A DNA stretch of 5,179 nt from an uncultured Bacilli bacterium. Its GTDB lineage: Bacteria; Bacillota_I; Bacilli_A; RF39; UBA660. The stretch spans positions 1-5,179 of the forward strand of contig CAJUHL010000101.1 of the NCBI GenBank assembly GCA_910586425.1. Reading direction: 5' to 3'. Below are positions 1 to 5,112 of this stretch, one piece after another. The position numbers were made by a program, and so were the translations under genes. The notes under the pieces were generated by a model. That model saw nothing but the letters and a program-made list of their open reading frames with translations. It made no database searches and was not told where the DNA came from. Every line of letters begins with the position of its first letter. The first letter of the stretch is position 1.

Positions 1-326
1 CTCAGTTTCGCATCAACTTCTTTTTTAGATACACCATCACAAATAGAACACCTGAGACGATAATATTCTTCCATAAACATATTCTTCATTCCACATTCAA
101 TAAAAATATTATTTTCGCCTGTAAATTCATAAAAGAAGTCAATAGCATCTTTGAATATGCTCTTATTCAAAAGCTGGATGGATTCTGTGAATCTCTCTGG
201 TGTAATTTGATTTGTTTCTGTAATGTCAGCACTAAATTTAACATTACTTTCCACACTTTCTATGGAAATCATCTTACTTGCAATCACTTCTACAAGGTCT
301 GATAATAATAAAATCCGTCTGCTCAT
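1..326 (-). CDS. Unknown protein, C-terminus cut off by window edge
   Basis: This minus-strand reading frame runs from an ATG at 326-324 to the left edge of the window without a stop, giving 108 residues. The start is supported by a purine-rich ribosome site (GAGGAAGAG, about 340-332) a few bases upstream. The protein begins MSRRILLLSDLVEVIASKM. Its visible part is mixed helical, with no signal peptide or membrane segment. Residues 93-96 (CSIC) form a single CxxC pair, followed by a charged stretch, so a metal-binding or redox element may begin here, but the second half of any such site would lie outside the window. I do not recognise the family. It lies 94 bases after the cold-shock gene on the same strand and has a dyad in its leader, so it may be co-transcribed or separately controlled. 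Confidence 0.65.
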   Translation of the reverse strand, partial: MSRRILLLSDLVEVIASKMISIESVESNVKFSADITETNQITPERFTESIQLLNKSIFKDAIDFFYEFTGENNIFIECGMKNMFMEEYYRLRCSICDGVSKKEVDAKL

Positions 327-360
327 ATATTCTCTTCCTCTTTTATACTGGACTCAAAGA

Positions 361-380
361 CGGTATATACAGTAATACCG
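361..380. promoter_or_regulatory. Dyad upstream of the left-edge gene, possible operator
   Basis: CGGTAT (361-366) and ATACCG (375-380) are perfect inverted 6-base arms around 8 bases. On the minus strand the dyad lies just upstream of a TATAAA-like -10 candidate (347-342) for the gene starting at 326, and overlaps where a -35 box would be. No good -35 match is seen. Protein-binding operator is the simplest reading; an RNA hairpin in the leader is the alternative. Confidence 0.35.
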
Positions 381-420
381 ACTTTTGGTTTATAGTTACA
401 TTAAATTACTTCTACATTTA

Positions 421-837
421 CTATGCTGACTGTTGAACAATCTCAAAATTTGCGTATGTTGCCAAATCAAGAAATGTCATGCCGTTCTCACCAGCCACAA
501 TCACATCATTTTCATCTACGACCATATAATCTTTATCAATTCCTAAAGTATTCATAACCGCCGTATCTTTGGAACTTCTGTATTCCTTTACATGAAGATT
601 TTCTTCTTTCAAAGAATCCTCAATCATTTTCATTGTCAAAATCGGCTTGACATTGATTGCCTGTTGTCTTCCGTCATTACCAGCTCCAAGTTTGTATGTA
701 ACCATATCATTTTCATGTAATGACTTGAAGCCATCCATGATTAAGTTGGAATAATGCACAAATACATCTTCCTTTGTTTCGGAATCCACTAAGAATCCAT
801 ACCCATTGTTGAACCACTTTGTTGTTGCATTTCTCAT
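421..837 (-). CDS. Cold-shock-domain protein with a C-terminal extension
   Basis: A 138-residue protein. Residues 1-66 are a cold-shock (CspA-like OB-fold) domain. The family marks are visible: KWFN at 7-10, an RNP1-type motif NGYGFLV at 11-17 and an RNP2-type motif VFVHYS at 25-30, the aromatic surface used to bind single-stranded RNA or DNA. Bacterial Csp proteins normally end near residue 66-70; this one carries about 70 more residues, acidic and hydrophobic, ending FLDLATYANFEIVQQSA, which I do not recognise. The frame is open upstream to an ATG at 885, but ATG 837 is preferred because AAAAGGAGA (855-847) sits 9 bases before it and the cold-shock fold begins exactly there. It probably binds nucleic acid in the cytoplasm as an RNA chaperone or regulator; the tail's role is unknown. 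Confidence 0.85.
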   Translation of the reverse strand: MRNATTKWFNNGYGFLVDSETKEDVFVHYSNLIMDGFKSLHENDMVTYKLGAGNDGRQQAINVKPILTMKMIEDSLKEENLHVKEYRSSKDTAVMNTLGIDKDYMVVDENDVIVAGENGMTFLDLATYANFEIVQQSA

Positions 838-863
838 AACTAAAAATCTCCTTTTCATTTGAT

Positions 864-905
864 ATAATATTTTTTTATGTACCATTGGTATAGGTACGTG
901 TTACC
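864..905 (-). promoter_or_regulatory. Leader of the cold-shock gene: -10 box and two dyads
   Basis: A TATTAT hexamer (869-864, minus strand) lies about 27 bases before the cold-shock start codon, so a transcript from it would have a short leader. No -35 match is found at 16-18 bases. Where it should be, there are two adjacent dyads: TACCA/TGGTA (880-890, one central base) and GGTA/TACC (893-905, five central bases). Dyads in place of a -35 box suggest regulator-controlled transcription, but this is inference. Confidence 0.3.
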
Positions 906-925
906 TTTGATTAATATTTCTACAT

Positions 926-1984
926 TTACACACTTAATTTACACGGCATATTTTCCCACAAATAATCTTCCACCCATTGTACAGGTTCTTTACATTCCAT
1001 CATCTTATCTGTTGCAACATCCCAATATCCCGGCTCATTCCAGTATTCAGGCTTCCTATAAATACCTTTCTCTGTCATATAGGCATATAATTTTTCATGC
1101 AAATCATATATTACTTTGTTCACACAGACATTTGATCCGTATGATAATAATTCTCTCATTGTCCTATGTAAAATGCTTTCATTTTTCGCAACTTCTTCAT
1201 TCCATAATTCAGATAATCTTTTTATTCCGTCTTCCAGATTTACATATATGTCACTTATAGGTTTAGGAGGGTGAAGATCATTATATATGAACATTTCAGA
1301 CACTGAGAGGTTACACTTCTCACAGATTACCTTTCCAGTTAAACTACCACAAAAACAGGAAAAGAGTATTTGTGGTTTATGTTCACAAGTACATGTATCA
1401 AATTTACATATACTATTTGCATACTCTGTTAAATCCAATGGAGGTTGTATCCATCTATTCCCTTCTAATTGTTCTCTTTTTCCATCCGCAATCCACATGA
1501 TATTTGTAATGACAAAATAATCATAAAATGATGTAGTCTTGGAAATAGGCAATCCACTAGGATTCAAAAAATGTTTCACACAGTTATGTATCACTTCTAT
1601 ATTGTCTTCACCATTTATATAATTAACATTTGAGGACACCAATAAAGCTAATGTTTCCAATGGTATTTCTATCTTATATTCTTTGTTTCTCATTTCGTCT
1701 ATCGTGTTACAAAAGTTCTTAAAACATTTATCATCATATAATTTGGTAAATAATTCTCTATAATTCATCTTCTCATTCACCCCTTTCACATACGAATATC
1801 CAGTTACCTTTATAGTTCTCTGACAATTTGGCTTCATTTCAATCATTCCGAATTCTACCAACTTTTCAAGCCTACCTACCACTGTAGATAATGCACACCC
1901 TGCGCCATTTGCTATCTCACGATATGACGGCGAATAACCATTTTCTTTGATAAAATCAACAATGAATTTATATGTTTCTTGCAT
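926..1984 (-). CDS. LexA-like winged-helix protein with cysteine-rich region
   Basis: A 352-residue cytoplasmic protein. Residues 4-60 match the LexA DNA-binding domain in pattern: TYKFIVDFIKENGYSPSYRE, then an IA..AG..LSTV recognition helix and a R.LEKL.EFGMIE wing. LexA's self-cleaving S24 peptidase half is absent; the remaining roughly 290 residues are not recognised. In the middle, cysteines 193, 198, 200, 210, 212, 221 and 224 form a compact cluster with CxC and CxxC spacings, plausible for zinc. The C-terminal part is rich in W and Y (W315, W321, W337, W343). The frame extends to a GTG at 1993, but ATG 1984 is chosen because AGGAAGG (1999-1993) lies 8 bases before it and overlaps the GTG. 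It starts 21 bases after the 97-residue gene, so they are probably one operon. Likely a sequence-specific regulator; its signal and targets are unknown. Confidence 0.8.
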   Translation of the reverse strand: MQETYKFIVDFIKENGYSPSYREIANGAGCALSTVVGRLEKLVEFGMIEMKPNCQRTIKVTGYSYVKGVNEKMNYRELFTKLYDDKCFKNFCNTIDEMRNKEYKIEIPLETLALLVSSNVNYINGEDNIEVIHNCVKHFLNPSGLPISKTTSFYDYFVITNIMWIADGKREQLEGNRWIQPPLDLTEYANSICKFDTCTCEHKPQILFSCFCGSLTGKVICEKCNLSVSEMFIYNDLHPPKPISDIYVNLEDGIKRLSELWNEEVAKNESILHRTMRELLSYGSNVCVNKVIYDLHEKLYAYMTEKGIYRKPEYWNEPGYWDVATDKMMECKEPVQWVEDYLWENMPCKLSV

Positions 1985-2005
1985 AACCGTCACCTTCCTC
2001 TTTCT

Positions 2006-2299
2006 TTAACTGACATATGCATTGCCACGATATTCAATTACGATATCATTGATTTCTTCTTTTTCAGCGAACATGATTATTGTAATCATATTATTAAACT
2101 GATCTTCCTCTATTACTTTCATGCCTATTGCAAGCAAATATGATTTAATCATATCCGCAATACAATAATATGTATCGCCTAACAGAGTCCCCTCTTCTGG
2201 AATATTGTTATTACCGCTAATTATTTCATTCGTTTTTCTAATCTTAGTTGCTGCTTCAACTGCATTTTCAAGAAACGCCCGTGTTTGTTCTGTTATCAC
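2006..2299 (-). CDS. Small unknown protein (97 aa)
   Basis: A 97-residue acidic, mostly helical protein with no signal peptide and no clear membrane segment, beginning MITEQTRAFLENAVEAATKI and ending EYRGNAYVS. I do not recognise a family. The start is GTG at 2299-2297: AAGGAG lies 9 bases upstream (2314-2309) and an in-frame TAG (2304-2302) prevents any longer form. An ATG-TAG start-stop pair (2307-2302) in another frame sits between this ribosome site and the GTG; it is probably too close to be used. The gene is first in the group that continues with the LexA-like protein 21 bases later, and it follows the structured gene-free stretch, which would form its leader if transcribed through. A TATATATA stretch upstream (2325-2334) could be a -10 box but no -35 box accompanies it. 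Confidence 0.75.
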   Translation of the reverse strand: MITEQTRAFLENAVEAATKIRKTNEIISGNNNIPEEGTLLGDTYYCIADMIKSYLLAIGMKVIEEDQFNNMITIIMFAEKEEINDIVIEYRGNAYVS

Positions 2300-2344
2300 T
2301 TCTACATTCTCCTTCCATAAGCCGATATATATAAGATACTTTTA

Positions 2345-2675
2345 CATTTCGGTGGTTCTCTTATATGTATTCTCATACAAAACCACCATCCAATCTTGGC
2401 GTAGTAATGCTATTCGCCCCTTTTCACCTTAAAAAGTTGCCCTAAAACCTGTCAGACATCCATACGCGCTCTAGTTGGCGTAACCACTGCCATTTTTATA
2501 GCATTCCTAATTAAAGGCTTTTGGCTTGCCTTCATCAGTGAACAAGTTGCCGTCTTGTCCAGACGGTGAGAATCGGAATTGCTGATTATCACCGTTTCGG
2601 CTGTTGATAAATTTATTATTGTATTGGTAAGTAGTGATACGCTATCCAGTAATATCCATTTGTATCATTACAGCT
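2345..2675. ncRNA. Gene-free stretch dense in inverted repeats; candidate structured RNA
   Basis: No convincing gene lies between 2300 and 2741. Instead many pairings stand out: GGTGGTT 2351-2357 with AACCACC 2381-2387 (inner TGTAT/ATACA); AATGCTAT 2406-2413 with ATAGCATT 2498-2505, a long-range helix; AAGGC 2514-2518 with GCCTT 2528-2532; CCGTCT 2550-2555 with AGACGG 2561-2566; AGACGGTGA 2561-2569 with TCACCGTTT 2589-2597 plus inner AATC/GATT; and GTAGTGATAC 2631-2640 with GTATCATTAC 2662-2671. Some helices compete for the same bases. Two gain a G-U pair only on the plus strand and one only on the minus strand, so direction is unclear. It could be a standalone RNA, a leader controlling the 97-residue gene, or a DNA site such as an origin or transfer origin. 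I cannot name a known family. Confidence 0.45.
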
Positions 2676-2741
2676 AAAAATCTGTATTTTTCATGAAAAG
2701 CAACTGTAAACTAGGTGTATGCTATTAGTAATGTATCTGTT

Positions 2742-3815
2742 CTATTCCAGTTCATTTAGCAAATCCAAACTCACTTGCCTACGTTTATTTACAGCTTTTT
2801 TTACAGGAATTTCAGCCTCAATATCTAATTCTTCTAAATCATCAAGTAAATTAGATGTTTTTTTCTTTTCCAGGCGCAACTTTTGTTCGCTTATAGCTTT
2901 CTTCCCCATATTGGCAATATATTCTGTTGGGAATCCCAAGCCTGATGCACAAACAATATTTACATTGCCGTTATTACCAGTGAATATATTTTCAGGTATC
3001 CCTATTGCTGTCACAATTTCCTTTTCCTCAATATGGTTGTCTTTCTGGTTAATGATCCCTATATGGGCAACAATGCCATCATTATTAATCGGAAGGAAAA
3101 TGTTCTTTGCAGTCAAAGCGTTTACCATATCCTGAGTAGATACCTTTTTAATCTTACTTGTATCTTGCGGATCAGCTTTATCTGAACGCATAGCAATTAC
3201 AAAAGCACCATGATCTGATAACATTTTCAATTTCTCTGAATCATCGAAATTAGATACATTAGATGATGAATCATCTGTAAAAAATGCATCTAACATATTT
3301 ACCAAATTGTAATTGATTTTATTCAATTCAGAATCACATGCATCGTTGCTAATAAATATCAACGCGCCCATTTCTGGTATTTCCATCAACTCTTTCGCCG
3401 TATTATAGGCGTTTAATCTTTTCTGGATAGGTTCATCTGCTTTAGGCATCATCAGACATGCACACACAATTTTATCGGGTAATTTCTCACAAATAATATT
3501 TGCAAAATGTGTAATGCAACCACTTCCAGTAGTTCCACCACCAGTAGCAACCAATAGGATTACCTTTTCTTCAATTCCCATTACCTTTTGCAAAATGTTT
3601 TTGTTCATCTTTAATGCTTCAAAAGCAAGGTTTCTATCGCCTGCCAATCCATCATACCCTTCCAGAACCAAAACATTTTTAGCATCTGGAAGGGTTTTAT
3701 TATCTTGATTTGAACCATTAACAAGATATGCACCATAATTTTTTTGCTGAAAATCACACCCTACTCTACTGCCACCCAATCCAATTCCTACAACAAACAC
3801 ATCCTTTTTAATCAT
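2742..3815 (-). CDS. tubZ: TubZ-like tubulin/FtsZ-family GTPase
   Basis: A 357-residue cytoskeletal GTPase. TubZ proteins polymerise with GTP into treadmilling filaments that carry TubR-bound plasmid DNA; relatives on Bacillus virulence plasmids (pXO1 RepX, pBtoxis TubZ) are needed for maintenance or replication. Seen here: an N-terminal strand and glycine-rich loop VVGIGLGGS (8-16), the tubulin signature region TGGGTTGSG (91-99), a possible T7-loop/H8 region NKINYNLVNMLD (165-176), and a charged tail with KKAVNKRRQ (339-347); basic tails in TubZ contact TubR. The signature has an extra residue compared with the usual GGGTGSG. At 357 residues it is shorter than the Bacillus forms. The ATG start overlaps the tubR stop by 8 bases, with GGAGG 8 bases upstream inside tubR, indicating translational coupling. 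FtsZ itself is unlikely given the tubR pairing and sequence divergence. Confidence 0.85.
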   Translation of the reverse strand: MIKKDVFVVGIGLGGSRVGCDFQQKNYGAYLVNGSNQDNKTLPDAKNVLVLEGYDGLAGDRNLAFEALKMNKNILQKVMGIEEKVILLVATGGGTTGSGCITHFANIICEKLPDKIVCACLMMPKADEPIQKRLNAYNTAKELMEIPEMGALIFISNDACDSELNKINYNLVNMLDAFFTDDSSSNVSNFDDSEKLKMLSDHGAFVIAMRSDKADPQDTSKIKKVSTQDMVNALTAKNIFLPINNDGIVAHIGIINQKDNHIEEKEIVTAIGIPENIFTGNNGNVNIVCASGLGFPTEYIANMGKKAISEQKLRLEKKKTSNLLDDLEELDIEAEIPVKKAVNKRRQVSLDLLNELE

Positions 3816-4065
3816 TCTCCATTCCTCCGCTTTCTACAATTTTGATTCCTTTTTCGAGTAAATAAAAAGTATCAGCATTAATTGACCTGCATCCTTTTTT
3901 TACATATCCGTGTTTTTGCAGATTCATCATCCTACGATATGTTGTCGGTCTTGAGTTATTTGTGATCTGCATTATTTCTTGTAATGTTGCACTCATAAAA
4001 TGACTTGTACAATTCTTCTTTTTTAAAAATTTCAGAATCACATAATCTACTCTCGTTAGTTCCAT
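3808..4065 (-). CDS. tubR: TubR-like winged-helix DNA-binding protein
   Basis: An 85-residue basic protein. A winged helix-turn-helix fills most of it: helix TLQEIMQIT (27-35), recognition helix SRPTTYRRMMNLQKHG (38-53) and a wing GYVKKG...TFYLLEKG (53-73). In type III partition systems TubR binds repeats at the centromere (tubC), links them to TubZ filaments, and represses its own operon. The assignment rests on size, fold and position directly before and overlapping tubZ; other small winged-helix repressors look alike. The ATG at 4065-4063 follows GGAAGGGAG (4080-4072) at good spacing. Upstream lies a 7-base-arm dyad (4146-4165) that could be its operator. I do not see the tandem repeats typical of a tubC site. 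Confidence 0.75.
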   Translation of the reverse strand: MELTRVDYVILKFLKKKNCTSHFMSATLQEIMQITNNSRPTTYRRMMNLQKHGYVKKGCRSINADTFYLLEKGIKIVESGGMEND

Positions 4066-4145
4066 TGATTTCTCCCTTCCTGTGATATTTCTGTAAGTTA
4101 TATGTATTTTAACTGAATTATTACTACTACCAACGTGTATTAAGG

Positions 4146-4165
4146 ATATATCATTGTTGATATAT
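4146..4165. promoter_or_regulatory. Dyad upstream of tubR, possible TubR operator
   Basis: ATATATC (4146-4152) and GATATAT (4159-4165) are perfect inverted arms around ATTGTT. On the minus strand the left arm coincides with the -10 position of a weak promoter candidate whose -35 box would be TTGAAC (4175-4170). A repressor bound here would block that promoter, as expected for autoregulation by TubR. The promoter match is poor, so the dyad is better supported than the promoter. Confidence 0.4.
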
Positions 4166-4184
4166 AGCTGTTCAATTAAAATCT

Positions 4185-4208
4185 AAAAAATATCAGGCTT
4201 TTCAGCCT
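4185..4208 (-). terminator. Terminator-like hairpin in the tubR leader (minus strand)
   Basis: Read on the minus strand, AGGCT (4208-4204), a GAAA loop and AGCCT (4199-4195) form a short hairpin followed after GATA by six T (4190-4185). The plus strand has no T run after it, so it points toward tubR. It lies about 120 bases before the tubR start and about 230 bases downstream of the predicted start of the 4447-4475 promoter. The 5-base stem and 4-base gap before the T run make it a modest terminator, which would suit an attenuator. Confidence 0.45.
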
Positions 4209-4325
4209 TTACACATCCAATATTCCATTTTCAGAGTACAAAATTAAAACCTTATCCCACAAAACAATAAGACACAACCTTTATTTTTCTGAAATTGTTA
4301 CTACTTTTCACTGGATTTGAATTGC

Positions 4326-4377
4326 AGATACGCTTGAAATTCATTGAAGATAATGTATAATGAAATTGAGCGTATCT
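4326..4377. repeat. Inverted repeat enclosing the antisense promoter
   Basis: AGATACGCT (4326-4334) and AGCGTATCT (4369-4377) are perfect 9-base inverted arms. Inside them TTCATT (4340-4345) pairs with AATGAA (4359-4364), leaving a 13-base loop. A transcript across it on either strand could fold into a two-part hairpin. The plus-strand promoter elements lie inside it, so it may act as a regulator site, as a leader hairpin in the minus-strand RNA, or both. Confidence 0.55.
4334..4361 (+). promoter_or_regulatory. Strong plus-strand promoter of the candidate antisense RNA
   Basis: TTGAAA (4334-4339, five of six to consensus) and TATAAT (4356-4361, perfect) are separated by 16 bases. This is the best promoter match in the window. 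It faces no gene: the predicted start near 4368 leads into the hairpin terminator at 4392-4439, so the product would be a short untranslated RNA. Confidence 0.65.
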
Positions 4378-4440
4378 TGCGCTTATGTAGGAAGACCTGT
4401 CCGAGCTGTGCCACCAGCGTTTGAGGATAGGTCTTTTGTA
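4368..4440 (+). ncRNA. Candidate short antisense RNA (about 70 nt)
   Basis: Predicted from a near-consensus promoter ending at 4361 and a hairpin terminator ending near 4439. The RNA has a short 5' tail and one long stem-loop: an 11-pair outer stem, an internal loop, a GCTG/CAGC inner stem and a TGCCAC apical loop. It is fully complementary to the start of the minus-strand transcript predicted from 4447-4475, which heads toward tubRZ. This is the plan of plasmid counter-transcribed RNAs that limit copy number. It contains no ribosome site or usable reading frame. Ends are estimates from promoter and terminator spacing. Confidence 0.5.
4392..4439 (+). terminator. Long hairpin with T-rich tail (plus strand)
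   Basis: AAGACCTGTCC (4392-4402) pairs with GGATAGGTCTT (4425-4435), 11 pairs including one G-U that exists only in the plus-strand RNA; in the minus-strand RNA that position is an A-C mismatch. An inner stem GCTG (4405-4408) / CAGC (4415-4418) caps it. The stem runs into TTTTGT (4434-4439). The strand preference of the wobble pair supports a plus-strand transcript. The T run is interrupted, so termination may be partial. Confidence 0.55.
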
Positions 4441-4446
4441 TCTCCA

Positions 4447-4475
4447 ATAATGGAACGTGTGTTCGATTTTGTCAA
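4447..4475 (-). promoter_or_regulatory. Minus-strand promoter reading toward tubRZ
   Basis: On the minus strand TTGACA (4475-4470, perfect) is followed 17 bases later by CATTAT (4452-4447, four of six). Transcription would start near 4440, just past the end of the plus-strand hairpin terminator, and would run through the complement of the whole candidate antisense RNA. tubR begins about 375 bases downstream, giving a long untranslated leader. Confidence 0.5.
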
Positions 4476-4496
4476 TACCCTTTTGTTGGAAACATT

Positions 4497-4539
4497 AAAA
4501 TCATTTTGATTTGAAATATCAAACCGATTTTATGATTTT
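4497..4539. promoter_or_regulatory. Nested inverted repeat downstream of a minus-strand promoter
   Basis: AAAATCAT (4497-4504) pairs with ATGATTTT (4532-4539), and TTTGAT (4505-4510) with ATCAAA (4518-4523). The left arms are contiguous and the right arms are separated by eight bases. The site covers the predicted start and first transcribed bases of the 4540-4568 promoter, where a bound repressor would block transcription. The neighbouring helix-turn-helix protein is the obvious candidate to bind it. Confidence 0.4.
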
Positions 4540-4584
4540 ATATTACTCTATATTTTGAGTTTTGTCAACAACTCATTTTGATTT
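4501..4584. repeat. 12-base direct repeat flanking a promoter
   Basis: TCATTTTGATTT occurs exactly at 4501-4512 and 4573-4584, 72 bases apart start to start, close to seven helical turns. The two copies bracket the minus-strand promoter at 4540-4568. Shorter related pieces such as ATTGATTT (4595-4602) occur nearby. AT-rich sequence makes some of this likely by chance, but a 12-base exact copy is less so. Confidence 0.4.
4540..4568 (-). promoter_or_regulatory. Second minus-strand promoter, with a dyad over its -35 box
   Basis: TTGACA (4568-4563, perfect) and TAATAT (4545-4540, four of six) are separated by 17 bases on the minus strand. TGAGTT (4556-4561) and AACTCA (4570-4575) form an inverted repeat whose 8-base centre contains the -35 box, a typical repressor arrangement. 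The promoter is back to back with that of the helix-turn-helix gene, their -35 boxes about 28 bases apart, so one regulator could control both directions. Confidence 0.5.
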
Positions 4585-4595
4585 ATTTTTACAAA

Positions 4596-4624
4596 TTGAT
4601 TTTTGCCGTAAAACATGCTATGCT
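4596..4624 (+). promoter_or_regulatory. Promoter of the helix-turn-helix gene
   Basis: TTGATT (4596-4601) and TATGCT (4619-4624) are separated by 17 bases, and TGC directly before the second box makes an extended -10 element. Transcription would start near 4631, leaving a leader of under 20 bases with the ribosome site AAAGGTGG at 4633-4640. A second pairing, TTGCCG (4603-4608) with TATATA (4625-4630), is possible but would place the start on the ribosome site. Confidence 0.45.
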
Positions 4625-4648
4625 TATATATGAAAGGTGGTTTATAAT

Positions 4649-5065
4649 ATGACAGTTTCAGAAAAAATCAAAAAGATTGTTAATTTTTTCAATTTTGATT
4701 TAGATGAAGTAGCAAAATATTTAGGGATTACTACTCAATCTCTTAGAAACAAATTTAATCGTGACAGTTTTTCCATCAGAGATTTAATCATAATCTCCCG
4801 TTTATGTAATGCTGATTTAAACATGAGATTTATAATCCATGATGAAATTGAACCTGTTAGTTTCGGTTACGATATGTTACCAAAAGAAGATATTGAAAGG
4901 ATTGATCATTTGTATCATGAAAAAGCCAAACATTCTTTATCAACTTTGAGTGAATGGCTTCCAAAATTACCACCAGAGGAACAAGAAAAAATAGTAAAGG
5001 AATTACAATTAATACAAGAAAGAGCTGCTCAAAAAAAGGCTTTATCTGACCAAGATACTAAATAA
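4649..5065 (+). CDS. Small helix-turn-helix regulator (Xre-like)
   Basis: A 138-residue protein. The N-terminal 60 residues look like an Xre/Cro-type helix-turn-helix: DEVAKYLGITTQSLRNKFN (19-37) fits helix-turn-recognition helix, followed by FSIRDLIIISRLCNADLNM, the usual closing helices. Residues 75-138 are a charged helical region, probably for dimerisation (LPPEEQEKIVKELQLIQERA at 107-126). The frame is open from a GTG at 4637, but that GTG lies inside the ribosome site AAAGGTGG; ATG 4649, 8 bases further on, is the start. The gene is divergent from tubRZ, with dyads and back-to-back promoters between them, so it probably represses its own promoter and perhaps the one facing tubR. Target binding is inferred, not shown. 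Confidence 0.85.
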   Translation: MTVSEKIKKIVNFFNFDLDEVAKYLGITTQSLRNKFNRDSFSIRDLIIISRLCNADLNMRFIIHDEIEPVSFGYDMLPKEDIERIDHLYHEKAKHSLSTLSEWLPKLPPEEQEKIVKELQLIQERAAQKKALSDQDTK

Positions 5066-5083
5066 TTCTTTCGTAAAAAATAC

Positions 5084-5112
5084 CCCTAGAGTCAAACACT
5101 CTAGGGATTTTT
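5084..5112. terminator. Intrinsic terminator after the helix-turn-helix gene
   Basis: CCCTAGAGT (5084-5092) and ACTCTAGGG (5098-5106) form a perfect 9-pair stem with a CAAAC loop, followed by ATTTTT (5107-5112). A run of six A (5075-5080) just before the stem means it could also stop minus-strand transcripts entering from the right. It lies 18 bases after the stop codon. Confidence 0.85.

Noticed and set aside
877..1260. Plus-strand open frame of 127 codons
   Set aside because: It lies opposite the LexA-like gene, has no ribosome site, and its composition (rich in H, I, L, S, Y) is typical of antisense translation of an AT-rich gene.
2205..2432. Plus-strand open frame of 75 codons
   Set aside because: It starts inside the 97-residue gene on the opposite strand, lacks a ribosome site and runs into the structured stretch.
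2467..2496. Minus-strand 13-codon frame beginning MAVVTPTRARMDV
   Set aside because: It is too short, has no ribosome site and lies inside the long-range helix. The stop codon lies to the left of the interval given.
2514..2540. Hammerhead ribozyme, suggested by CTGATGA followed by a hairpin on the minus strand
   Set aside because: The GAAA that must follow the second stem is missing (TTAATT instead), and no closing stem was found.
2408..2569. Plus-strand hydrophobic reading across the structured stretch
   Set aside because: It has no ATG, GTG or TTG start in frame and no ribosome site. The inverted repeats better explain this sequence.
2719..3135. Plus-strand open frame of 138 codons opposite tubZ
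   Set aside because: Low-complexity S/F/K-rich translation with no ribosome site; tubZ on the other strand has clear family motifs.
4066..4330. Tandem repeats of a tubC centromere next to tubR
   Set aside because: I found only one dyad (4146-4165) and scattered short similarities such as TTACTACT at 4121 and 4298, not a regular array. The centromere may be divergent or elsewhere.
4252..4344. Minus-strand 30-residue peptide in the tubR leader
   Set aside because: No ribosome site precedes its ATG, and the start lies in the loop of the inverted repeat. A type I toxin was considered, but the peptide lacks a membrane segment.
4637..4648. GTG start giving the helix-turn-helix protein four more residues
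   Set aside because: The GTG is part of the AAAGGTGG ribosome site for the ATG at 4649.
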